A stretch of DNA of 7,583 bases from Methanothrix sp. (GCA_003162615.1 PMNG01000123.1:1-7583), one strand, 5' to 3'; shown: positions 1-6,176, counted from the stretch's first letter. Notes: generated by a model not told the origin, from the letters alone. Translations and numbers: made by a program.

Positions 1-46
1 ATAGCCGATTCTAATATCCACTGCCATGCTAGTCTGCTTTTAGGCG

Positions 47-496
47 ATGCTCATTTATAAGAGGAACGGAGACCTAGATTTAAGAAATAAGGCACAAAAG
101 TTATTTCTAGGTATCTCAAAACATAACCATACGTTTCTCGCTAAGAGTCTTGAAGAAGGTAATGATATACAGGGCGATACCTCCGGCAATAGTTCAGCAA
201 AGAAACATTTCGTGCTCAAGCTCATTCCGCCCAGGCCAACCTTTGCAGAGGATATGACGGAAAAAGAGAGAGACATCATGAAACAGCATGCGGCTTACTG
301 GAAAGATAGGGCCGACCAGGGAATCGCCTTCGTCTACGGGCCGGTGCTCGATCCCAAAGGCGCGTATGGGTTGGGAATCATCGAAGTCGATGACGAGGAT
401 CAAGCGCGCACTTTCGCAGCAGACGACCCGGCGATCAAATCCGGGCTCAATAGAATCGAAATCCATCAGATGCGAGCAATTTTTGGTAAACGGTAG
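47..496 (+). CDS. YciI-like domain protein with an atypical N-terminal extension
   Basis: The conserved part is residues about 53-143, which read as a YciI-like (dimeric alpha-beta barrel, ferredoxin-like) domain: a first strand beginning KKHFVLKLIPPRPTF, the helix with His81 (KQHAAYW), then VYGPVLDP with Asp102 and GAYGLGIIEVD. In YciI relatives a His/Asp pair at these positions is the proposed active site. The biochemical role of most members is unknown, and none is assigned here. Family members are usually about 90-100 residues and begin at the first strand, where this protein has Lys-Lys instead of Met. The reading frame is open for 52 more codons upstream, and that part resembles nothing I know. 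ATG at 47 is the first start in the frame. GTG at 212 (Val56) is an alternative but would clip the first strand. No good ribosome binding site is visible at either. The extension may be genuine, or the original start may have been lost. The domain call is firm; the start is not. Confidence 0.8.
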   Translation: MLIYKRNGDLDLRNKAQKLFLGISKHNHTFLAKSLEEGNDIQGDTSGNSSAKKHFVLKLIPPRPTFAEDMTEKERDIMKQHAAYWKDRADQGIAFVYGPVLDPKGAYGLGIIEVDDEDQARTFAADDPAIKSGLNRIEIHQMRAIFGKR

Positions 497-528
497 ACCA
501 AACACAGTCTCGCAATGACTTGTTTGGT
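497..528 (+). terminator. Hairpin directly after the YciI-like stop codon
   Basis: ACCAAACA (497-504) pairs perfectly with TGTTTGGT (521-528), and the inner AGTC (506-509) pairs with GACT (517-520). Together they make a 12-bp stem with one bulged C (505) and a 7-base loop. It starts on the base after the TAG stop. No T-run follows, so it may mark or protect an mRNA 3' end, or act as a weak terminator before the adenine deaminase promoter. The stem is seen; the role is inferred. Confidence 0.4.
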
Positions 529-567
529 GGGCCATCGTTGTACGAGCTAATAATTGATCGGCAAACC

Positions 568-589
568 ATCCATTCATAATGGATTTAAG
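568..589 (+). promoter_or_regulatory. Putative adenine deaminase promoter with an overlapping dyad
   Basis: GGATTTAAG (581-589) contains a TATA-like element centred about 26 bases before the ATG at 613. This is the spacing expected for an archaeal leaderless transcript starting at the ATG, and no Shine-Dalgarno sequence lies between them. A perfect 7-bp inverted repeat, ATCCATT-CAT-AATGGAT (568-584), sits at the upstream edge of this element. There it could serve as an operator for a repressor or activator that competes with TBP/TFB. The positions are read directly; the regulatory meaning is inferred. Confidence 0.4.
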
Positions 590-612
590 CAATCGCCATC
601 ATACACAGTCTT

Positions 613-2343
613 ATGGATTCCCTTGAGGAGCTGATATCCGCAGCCCGCGGTGAAATTGAGGTCGATCTCCTCCTGGAGGGTGCAGAGATTGTGAACACAC
701 TCTCGGGCGAGCAACACCATGCAGACGTTGCGGTTCACAAGGGCCGGATAGTCGGCTTTGATTGCCGTTCTGCGAGGGAGTGCATCGACTTAAGCGGATC
801 CGTCCTCTCGCCAGGCTTCATAGACGGTCACGTGCATATCGAGAGTGCAATGGTGACTGTGCCGGAGTATGCCAGAGCGGTCGTTCCCAAAGGAACTACT
901 TCCGTGATCATCGATCCTCATGAGATCGCCAACGTCCTCGGCGTCGAGGGAATAATGTACATGCTCGAATCCTCAAGGCGTGTTCCCCTGAATGTCTACG
1001 TCATGCTCCCTTCCTGTGTCCCGACGACGATGATGGAGACATCGGGCGCGGTTTTGGATGCTGAATCCCTGTCGGAACTCATGGACGACAAAAGAGTTCT
1101 GGGCCTAGCCGAAGTGATGAACTATCCGGGAGTCATATTCCGCGATTCTGAGGTTCTTAAGAAGATCAGGCTTGCAGGAAACAAAAGGGTGGACGGCCAC
1201 GCGCCCCAGCTTTCAGGCCGTGACCTGACAGCCTACATTGCTGCTGGAATCAAATCCGATCACGAGTGCACGACCCTTGAGGAAGCCAATGAAAAGCTGC
1301 GTCAGGGAATGCACATAATGATCCGGGAAGGTAGTGCCGCAAAGAACCTATTAGATCTATTGCCGCTAGTAACGCCTCAAAACGCGCGTCAGTTTCTCTT
1401 CGTTTCAGATGATCGACATCCTGCAGACATCTTGCGAGAGGGCCATATCGACTTCATGATAAGGACTGCCATCAAGCACGGTCTTGACCCCATCCAGGCC
1501 ATGCAGATCGCCAGCCTGAACGCCGCTGCTTATTTCGGCCTGAAGGATCTGGGAGCTATCGCTCCAGGCTACCGTGCAGACATAGCCGTGCTGGACGACC
1601 TGGAATCTTTGAATGTGATAAAGGTCATCAAGGATGGAAAGCTGGTTGCAGAGGACGGCTATCTCACTGCCCGACTTGAAAGTACTCCTGCACCGAAGGA
1701 CACGACCATGCGAACGGGACCACTCGATGTCGGCTCATTTAGGATCAGGTCAGAGAGAATCAGGTCAGAGCCATCCCTTGTGCGGGTCATCGGAATAATT
1801 CCCGACCAGATCATAACCAAATCACTGGCCATCAAGCCTAAGACTTCCAAAGGCCTGGTAGTCAGAGACCTGGACAAAGATGTGTTGAAGATGGCTGTAG
1901 TAGAAAGGCACATGGCGACAGGCAACGTCGGACTTGGGTTGGTCAAAGGATTCGGCCTCCAGGCGGGAGCTATTGCCACCTCAGTGGCTCATGACTCCCA
2001 CAACATCGTCGTAGTCGGGGTTACTGACGAAGAAATGCTCGATGCTGTGCTAAGGGTCATAGAGATGGGCGGCGGGCTGGCGGTTGTAAAAGACGGCAGA
2101 ATCAAGGCCAGTCTGCCGCTGCCGGTAGCTGGTCTATTATCGGAGATGTACATGCATGATGTGGCTGAAGGCATTGATGACTGTATTGACGCGGTGCATG
2201 ATTTGGGCTGCCAACTCAAGGACCCCTTCATGACATTGTCTTTTCTATGCCTGCCTGTAATTCCTGAGCTGAAGCTGACTGACAAAGGGCTGGTGGATGT
2301 GGCAAAATTCCAGTTGGTGCCGCTGTTCATGGAGAATGCTTGA
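613..2343 (+). CDS. ade: Adenine deaminase (EC 3.5.4.2)
   Basis: This cytoplasmic metalloenzyme of the amidohydrolase superfamily hydrolyses adenine to hypoxanthine and ammonia in purine salvage. At 576 residues it has the usual family length. Visible signatures in order are: a small beta-domain with VHKGRIVGFD (about 41-50); the metal-binding HxH in GFIDGHVHIESAM (His73, His75); IIDPHEIANVLG (about 99-110); LAEVMNYPG with Glu167; HAPQLSG with His196; SDHECTT with His217; FVSDDRHPADI with Asp266/Asp267; the GYRADIAVL strand (319-327) closing the amidohydrolase domain; and the characteristic C-terminal domain with SVAHDSHNIVVVG (457-469) and GGGLAVV (486-492). No catalytic motif is missing. 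The ATG start gives the expected N-terminus and fits a leaderless transcript. A five-residue tandem duplication (RIRSE twice, about residues 377-386) lies in the linker between the domains. The stop overlaps the start of the radical SAM gene, so the two form a probable operon. Confidence 0.96.
   Translation: MDSLEELISAARGEIEVDLLLEGAEIVNTLSGEQHHADVAVHKGRIVGFDCRSARECIDLSGSVLSPGFIDGHVHIESAMVTVPEYARAVVPKGTTSVIIDPHEIANVLGVEGIMYMLESSRRVPLNVYVMLPSCVPTTMMETSGAVLDAESLSELMDDKRVLGLAEVMNYPGVIFRDSEVLKKIRLAGNKRVDGHAPQLSGRDLTAYIAAGIKSDHECTTLEEANEKLRQGMHIMIREGSAAKNLLDLLPLVTPQNARQFLFVSDDRHPADILREGHIDFMIRTAIKHGLDPIQAMQIASLNAAAYFGLKDLGAIAPGYRADIAVLDDLESLNVIKVIKDGKLVAEDGYLTARLESTPAPKDTTMRTGPLDVGSFRIRSERIRSEPSLVRVIGIIPDQIITKSLAIKPKTSKGLVVRDLDKDVLKMAVVERHMATGNVGLGLVKGFGLQAGAIATSVAHDSHNIVVVGVTDEEMLDAVLRVIEMGGGLAVVKDGRIKASLPLPVAGLLSEMYMHDVAEGIDDCIDAVHDLGCQLKDPFMTLSFLCLPVIPELKLTDKGLVDVAKFQLVPLFMENA
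1744..1770 (+). repeat. 15-base tandem repeat inside adenine deaminase
   Basis: The 12-base string ATCAGGTCAGAG occurs at 1744-1755 and again at 1759-1770, a period of 15 bases. It keeps the frame and duplicates the pentapeptide RIRSE in the linker between the catalytic and C-terminal domains. The identity over 12 bases suggests a recent slippage-type duplication. Confidence 0.8.
2331..2343 (+). promoter_or_regulatory. Ribosome binding site and TTGA stop/start overlap
   Basis: GGAG at 2331-2334 lies five bases before the TTG at 2340-2342. The TTG overlaps the adenine deaminase TGA at 2341-2343, giving a TTGA junction. A good Shine-Dalgarno at the right spacing supports the rare TTG start. 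The four-base overlap indicates translational coupling of the two genes. Confidence 0.65.
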
Positions 2344-3455
2344 GCGATAAGATCTGGTTTCGCAGGTTCAGCAAGAACCTCTACAGCATAGCTGCCCTAA
2401 TGCCCCTGATAGACGCAGATCTGACCGACGAGCCCAGGTCCGGAATCATGCTCTACAGCTTTGCCACGGCTCAGGCAGAAGAGGTTTACCGGGAGGTTTC
2501 AAGTGCCAAGGTTGATGCGGTCTATATAGCCGGAGGGCCGCATCCGTCGGCAGAGCCTGAGGAAGCCCTCAGATTCTTCGATTACGTTGTAATCGGGGAG
2601 GGCGAGGAGACGCTCCCCGATATGATCGGCGTCTTGAAAAGAGGCGAGGAACCTGGATCGGTGAGAGGAATCGCCTATAAGAAAGACGGCCTGGTGAGAT
2701 TCACGAGTCCAAGGCCAGTGGTTGACTTGGACCTGTACCCGCCCTTCCGGCACATCCTGGCACCGGTGGAGATCAGCAGGGGCTGTCCATGGGGGTGCGC
2801 CTATTGCCAGACTCCACGCCTCTGTGGAAGCAAGATGCGCCATCGATCGGTGGCTGTCATTCTGAAGTACGCACGATTTCACAAGGACATCAGGTTTACA
2901 TCGCCCAACTCTCTAGCCTACGGGTCCGATGGTCTGTCGCCCAGGCTGGACAAGGTCGAATCGCTCCTGCGGGCTTTAGCTGAGCTCAAGCGGCCGATTT
3001 ACTTCGGCACCTTCCCCTCTGAGGTCAGGCCCGAGTTCGTATCGGTCCAGGCATTGGAGCTTATCACAAAGTACTGCTCAAATCGAGTTCTGAACATCGG
3101 GGCCCAGTCCGGAAGCCCGAGGATTCTGGAGGCAATCTGCCGGGGCCACGACGTGGAGGCGGTAGAGGCTGCTTGCCAACTGTGCCGTGATCAGGGCATA
3201 CAGCCGCTGGTCGACTTCATCTTCGGCCTGCCCACGGAGACAGAGGACGACCAGCAACTCAGCCTGGAGCTAGTCGAGAAGATCATAGCTGACGGGGGCA
3301 GCGCCAGAGCGCACTACTTTACGCCGCTGCCAGATACACCCCTGGCAAGAACCGCACCTGTGACTGTAGCCGCTCAAGTGGCATGTGAGCTAGGCAAACT
3401 GGCTCTACAAGGTAAACTGACGGGGAGCTGGATGGCTAAAGGTAGAACATTTTAA
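2340..3455 (+). CDS. B12-binding domain/radical SAM protein, MJ_1487-like family
   Basis: This 371-residue protein resembles the archaeal family usually annotated as B12-binding domain/radical SAM protein, MJ_1487 type (TIGR04013, recalled not searched). Residues about 1-125 form a B12-binding-like half: RFSKNLYSIAAL (9-20), then IAGGPHPSAEPEEAL (63-77) and DYVVIGEGEETLP (81-93). The classical cobalamin-ligating DxHxxG motif is not visible, so cobalamin may be bound base-off without a His ligand or not at all. The radical SAM core begins at VEISRGCPWGCAYCQ, with the [4Fe-4S] ligands Cys149, Cys153 and Cys156 in the CxxxCxxC pattern. It continues through NIGAQSGSPRILE (252-264) and the FIFGLPTET strand (293-301), typical of this superfamily. 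A C-terminal segment with YFTPLPDTPLA (326-336) is also typical of B12-type radical SAM enzymes. The substrate is unknown. The start is TTG with GGAG upstream, overlapping the adenine deaminase stop. The last 20 bases overlap the end of the convergent minus-strand gene. Confidence 0.9.
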   Translation: MSDKIWFRRFSKNLYSIAALMPLIDADLTDEPRSGIMLYSFATAQAEEVYREVSSAKVDAVYIAGGPHPSAEPEEALRFFDYVVIGEGEETLPDMIGVLKRGEEPGSVRGIAYKKDGLVRFTSPRPVVDLDLYPPFRHILAPVEISRGCPWGCAYCQTPRLCGSKMRHRSVAVILKYARFHKDIRFTSPNSLAYGSDGLSPRLDKVESLLRALAELKRPIYFGTFPSEVRPEFVSVQALELITKYCSNRVLNIGAQSGSPRILEAICRGHDVEAVEAACQLCRDQGIQPLVDFIFGLPTETEDDQQLSLELVEKIIADGGSARAHYFTPLPDTPLARTAPVTVAAQVACELGKLALQGKLTGSWMAKGRTF

Positions 3456-3753
3456 ACGGCTTACGGTAGTCTTCCTGGATCTCGTATTTGATTACGATCT
3501 TCTCAGGCATGATTTGAACTTCCCTCAATGCCTGGGAGAACAGGAACCAGATGAACCCACGATCCGGCAGCTTGTACCGGTCGGCTAGGCTTGATGTGAA
3601 CTCTGATACACCAAGAATATAGGTCCTCAGAAGCTCGCTTCCCGAGGCGAAGAGGAACGGGAAGTTCACGCTCTCGACCTCTCGTTGGCATGCGCCCCGC
3701 AGCTGCAGACGCTGTGTCAGGTATTCCAGGTAATCTTCTTTGGTTATCACCAT
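3436..3753 (-). CDS. Unrecognised small protein (hypothetical)
   Basis: I do not recognise this protein. With the preferred ATG at 3751-3753 it has 105 residues, beginning MVITKEDYLEYLTQRLQL. The frame is open back to an ATG at 3931-3933, which would give 165 residues. The extra 60 residues look less protein-like (scattered Cys, Ser and Gly), so the internal ATG is favoured. A TATA-like ACTTTTATC (minus strand, about 3807-3815) lies upstream of it. Visible features are acidic and aromatic patches near the N-terminus, a central helix-like stretch with ELLRTYILGVSEF, then LPDRGFIWFLFSQAL and a basic, aromatic C-terminal tail ending KPFKMFYL. There is no signal peptide, clear membrane span or metal-binding cluster. 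It may be cytoplasmic, but no function can be proposed. It is convergent with the radical SAM gene (20-base overlap) and divergent from the macro-domain gene. It could be a lineage-restricted gene or, less likely, a spurious frame. Confidence 0.5.
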   Translation of the reverse strand: MVITKEDYLEYLTQRLQLRGACQREVESVNFPFLFASGSELLRTYILGVSEFTSSLADRYKLPDRGFIWFLFSQALREVQIMPEKIVIKYEIQEDYRKPFKMFYL

Positions 3754-3972
3754 CTCTCTTAGCTCTGTTATGTCATCACCCTGGATTGAACTAGTACACG
3801 GACCAGATAAAAGTAATCGTTGCCCTGTTGAGGATGCTTCGCCTTCAGCTTCCCTGCACGACGTTTTTTTGAAGCGAGCTTCACAAACCTCTGGAGGCTG
3901 AATCCATTCTTTGTCGTTCAGCAACCAGACCATGCATTTTTAATTCGAGACGCCGTTTACAGGCTTGATCTC
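3754..3972. promoter_or_regulatory. Divergent intergenic region with a putative macro-domain gene promoter
   Basis: If the minus-strand gene starts at 3753, these 219 bases hold both divergent promoters. TTTTTAATT (3937-3945) lies about 32 bases before the ATG at 3973, which suits an archaeal TATA box with a leader of only a few bases. No Shine-Dalgarno is obvious. A dyad TGAAGC-GA-GCTTCA lies at 3870-3883, next to a seven-T run (3864-3870). No additional gene is apparent here, apart from the possible longer form of the minus-strand protein. Confidence 0.35.
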
Positions 3973-4488
3973 ATGTCCTCTGATAAAATATCTGTATTTA
4001 AGGGAGACATCACCCTACAGAAGGTCGATGCTATTGTCAATGCCGCCAACAACTCACTTCTCGGCGGCGGTGGAGTGGATGGTGCCATCCACCAAGCGGC
4101 CGGCCCAGGCCTATTGGAGGAGTGCAGGAGGATGAACGGATGCCCGACGGGTGAAGCCAGGATCACAGGAGGGCACAACCTCCCGGCTCGTTGGGTGATA
4201 CACACCGTCGGCCCTGTGTGGCACGGCGGAAATGACGGTGAGGCTGAGACTTTGGCTATGTGCTACAGGAACTGCCTTGAGGTTGCCCATCGGCACGGGA
4301 TTAAAACCATTGCCTTTCCGTCGATAAGCACAGGTGCGTACGGCTTTCCGATCGAGCCGGCATCGAGGATAGCCGTAAGAGAGGTGAAGAGCATCCTGGA
4401 AAGAAATGAATCGATTGAGAAAGTCGTCTATGTCTGCTTCAACCAAACGACTTATGACTGCTACCTGAAATTGATAATGAACTATTGA
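3973..4488 (+). CDS. Macro-domain protein, O-acetyl-ADP-ribose deacetylase/ADP-ribosyl hydrolase type
   Basis: A stand-alone macro domain of 171 residues, the normal length for the MacroD/YmdB-like class. Members hydrolyse O-acetyl-ADP-ribose or remove mono-ADP-ribose from acidic residues of proteins or from nucleic-acid ends; which applies here cannot be told from sequence. Motifs in order are: FKGDIT with Asp12 (adenine contact); AIVNAANNSLLGGGGVDGAIH, with the conserved Asn26/Asn27, the glycine loop 31-34 and Asp36 as catalytic candidates; GEARITGGHNLPARWVIHTVGP (about 60-81); and the phosphate-binding SISTGAYGFP (117-126). All key positions of the class are present, so it is probably active. 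It would act in the cytoplasm. It starts at ATG 3973 behind a TATA-like box and is followed by a hairpin/T-run. It appears monocistronic, lying between two minus-strand genes. No ADP-ribosyltransferase partner is visible nearby. Confidence 0.94.
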   Translation: MSSDKISVFKGDITLQKVDAIVNAANNSLLGGGGVDGAIHQAAGPGLLEECRRMNGCPTGEARITGGHNLPARWVIHTVGPVWHGGNDGEAETLAMCYRNCLEVAHRHGIKTIAFPSISTGAYGFPIEPASRIAVREVKSILERNESIEKVVYVCFNQTTYDCYLKLIMNY

Positions 4489-4549
4489 GGATTCTCATTT
4501 CTCATGTCGAGCCGGCTTACCTTACGCTTGTCTGTGGGCCGATCTCCAA

Positions 4550-4580
4550 GCCTGGCGCATCCTCCAGGCCATTAGTTTTT
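4550..4580 (+). terminator. Hairpin plus T-run after the macro-domain gene
   Basis: GCCTGG (4550-4555) pairs with CCAGGC (4564-4569) across an 8-base loop. Six bases later TTTTT occurs at 4576-4580, followed by more T-rich sequence up to about 4597. Archaeal termination mainly needs the T-tract, so the T-rich stretch alone would suffice. It lies between convergent genes and only serves the plus strand, since the minus-strand reading is A-rich. Confidence 0.5.
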
Positions 4581-4595
4581 GATTTAGATTTGATT

Positions 4596-5900
4596 TTAGA
4601 TCTTCCGCAGATCGACTATTTTCTGAGATTTCCCTGCCGTCCTGGGGATGCTGCCTTTCTCGACAAGCTCTATCCTGCTGCGCAGGTTGAGCACAGCCTT
4701 TAGCTTCTCCTCAACCTTCTTCTGGACCTTGGTCAGGTCTCCGAGTTCACCTGTAAAGGCCTCGTCCTTCAGCTCGACCTTGATGGACAGCTCGTCCAAG
4801 CCGTGTTTCGGCCGATCAACGATGACCTGGAAGTGGTTTCCAATCTCCGGAATGGACACGAGCACGTCCTCGATCTGGCTAGGGAAGACGTTGATGCCGC
4901 GAACGACAAGCATGTCATCTGCCCTGCCCAGGAACCTGTGAAGCCTTCTGCTCACCCGGCCGCAGTTGCAACCTTCTCCGTCTTCGGTGATGTAGGTCAC
5001 GTCTCCGGTATGGTACCTTAAGAGCGGCATGGCCTCCTTGGTCAGAGATGTGAGAACAAGCTCGCCAGCCTCGCCGGGAGCGCAGGGCTCCTCGTCCTTG
5101 TCCAGGATCTCCACAAGGAAGTGATCCTCCCAGATGTGCAGGCCGTTCTGCTCCTGGCACTCGAAGGCAACTCCTGGGCCGTACATCTCAGAGAGCCCGT
5201 AGGAATCGTAGGCTTTGATGCCAAGAGTCTCCTCGAGGTCTCTCCGGGCCTCGTCGGACCAGGGCTCAGCTCCGAAACAGCCTATCTTGAGCTTTAGCTT
5301 CTCTATGACACCGTTGGCCTTGGCCGTCTCTGCCAGGTACAGGGCATAGGACGGGGTGCAGTGAAGCACAGTTACACCGAAGTCCTGCATTATCTCAAGC
5401 TGACGCTCGGTGCTGCCCACTCCGGATGGAACAGCCATAGCCCCGAGGCGCTCGATGCCGTAGTGAACGCCCAAACCGCCCGTGAAGAATCCGTAGTTCA
5501 CGGCGTTCTGAAAGACGTCCTGCTTGGTCACGCCCACCATCATGAAGTCCCTGGCCATCATGTCCGACCAGGTCTCGATGTCGCGGGCGGTATAGCCGAC
5601 AACTGTAGGCTTGCCGGTGGTTCCCGAGGAGGCGTGCACCCTGACTACATGATCCCTTGGAACAGCGAACAGCCCGAAGGGATAGTTCTCCCTCAGGTTT
5701 GCCTTGCGAGTGGTGGTAAGCTTCTTGAGGTCCTTCAGGCTCTGGATTTCCCCAGGTGAGACTTCCGCCTGCAACATACTCTCGTGGTAGAAGGGGACGC
5801 ACTTATAAACAGACTCTACGGTGCTTTTGAGCCTTCTAAGCTGCAGTTCTTCCAGCTCGGCCCTGTCCATCAGCTCTAGCTTGGGTTGCCAGTAGTTCAT
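4596..5900 (-). CDS. paaK: Phenylacetate-CoA ligase family protein (AMP-forming aryl-CoA ligase)
   Basis: A 434-residue member of the PaaK family of the ANL superfamily. It uses ATP and CoA to turn an aryl acid such as phenylacetate into its CoA thioester via an acyl-adenylate, in the cytoplasm. Numbered from the preferred start, the motifs are: YWQPKLELM near the N-terminus; the P-loop-like HASSGTTGKP (89-98); DSYGLSEMYGPG (232-243) in the adenylate-binding region; the YHTGD motif (296-300); CNCGR (311-315) followed by FLGRADDMLVVRG, the hinge to the C-terminal domain; and PRTAGKSQ, with the catalytic lysine at 424. Length and motif order match complete family members. ATG at 5898-5900 is chosen because the family starts right before the YWQP segment. 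An upstream in-frame ATG at 5948 would add 16 non-conserved residues. The substrate is uncertain: methanogen homologues may serve in salvage of aromatic acids for amino acid synthesis, but no partner genes are in this window. Confidence 0.93.
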   Translation of the reverse strand: MNYWQPKLELMDRAELEELQLRRLKSTVESVYKCVPFYHESMLQAEVSPGEIQSLKDLKKLTTTRKANLRENYPFGLFAVPRDHVVRVHASSGTTGKPTVVGYTARDIETWSDMMARDFMMVGVTKQDVFQNAVNYGFFTGGLGVHYGIERLGAMAVPSGVGSTERQLEIMQDFGVTVLHCTPSYALYLAETAKANGVIEKLKLKIGCFGAEPWSDEARRDLEETLGIKAYDSYGLSEMYGPGVAFECQEQNGLHIWEDHFLVEILDKDEEPCAPGEAGELVLTSLTKEAMPLLRYHTGDVTYITEDGEGCNCGRVSRRLHRFLGRADDMLVVRGINVFPSQIEDVLVSIPEIGNHFQVIVDRPKHGLDELSIKVELKDEAFTGELGDLTKVQKKVEEKLKAVLNLRSRIELVEKGSIPRTAGKSQKIVDLRKI

Positions 5901-5986
5901 GTTGATACCCTGATGAGTTTGAGGTGAGGCATAAAATCGTCGTGCCACACTGTGGCAGGAGTGATATCGCCAGGGTATATCAACAT
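5897..5986 (-). CDS. Possible 29-residue upstream ORF in the ligase leader
   Basis: On the minus strand an ATG at 5984-5986 opens a 29-codon frame (MLIYPGDITP... ending LKLIRVST). Its TGA (5897-5899) overlaps the ligase ATG (5898-5900) as ATGA, the classic coupling arrangement. The frame can be traced back to an ATG at 6091, but that start lies upstream of or within a TATA-like stretch, so the short form is preferred. No good Shine-Dalgarno precedes it, and I recognise no family. It could be a leader peptide coupled to the ligase, a remnant of a gene, or chance. Its first codons form one arm of the inverted repeat described separately. Confidence 0.25.
   Translation of the reverse strand: MLIYPGDITPATVWHDDFMPHLKLIRVST
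5899..5986 (-). promoter_or_regulatory. Nested inverted repeats in the ligase leader
   Basis: ATGTTGATACCCTG (5899-5912) is the reverse complement of CAGGGTATATCAACAT (5971-5986) except for a two-base TA insertion in the latter. Between the arms lies a perfect palindrome, TGCCACA-C-TGTGGCA (5943-5957). In the ligase mRNA the downstream arm contains the only Shine-Dalgarno-like sequence (AGGG) and most of the start codon, so pairing of the arms would hide the ligase start. At the DNA level the palindrome could equally be an operator, 43 bases from the ATG. The repeats are read directly; the function is inferred. Confidence 0.45.
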
Positions 5987-6176
5987 ATCCGCAGCGAAAT
6001 ACTGATACAACCTTTTCCTCAGAAACAAACTGCAGCAGAGCTTTTTTCGAGACTTGGATATAGGTAGATTTCGAAAATTTTTAAAACCCAACTGAGTGCT
6101 TTGAGATCTAAAGTTTGCCCAAATTGAAGAAGAGTTAATCCTTTTTCTTCGCAGGATGACATCGAAGGTGCTGGTC

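Noticed and set aside
1..46. Promoter for the YciI-like gene (CTAATAT near 10-16)
   Set aside because: It is too close to the window edge and too weak a match, and the gene's start is itself uncertain.
194..592. Long open frame opposite the YciI-like gene
   Set aside because: It lies antisense to a recognised domain, has no recognisable motif, and is rich in Cys, Phe and Ser as expected of a shadow frame.
3870..3883. Dyad TGAAGC-GA-GCTTCA next to a T7 run, considered as a terminator
   Set aside because: The T-run precedes the dyad on the plus strand and reads as A on the minus strand. The two-base loop is too small for a good hairpin.
3754..3933. Longer form of the minus-strand hypothetical protein from the ATG at 3933
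   Set aside because: The added 60 residues look non-native, and a TATA-like element sits inside this stretch. The shorter start is preferred but not proven.
4111..4446. Open frame antisense to the macro-domain gene
   Set aside because: It lies entirely within a well-supported gene and its translation shows no domain.
5395..5802. Open frames of 130 or so residues overlapping the ligase on both strands
   Set aside because: They are explained by the GC-rich third codon positions of the real ligase gene; their translations have no family features.
5901..5948. Longer ligase N-terminus from the ATG at 5948
   Set aside because: The 16 extra residues do not fit the family. The ATG at 5900 directly precedes the conserved YWQP segment and has an ATGA coupling junction.
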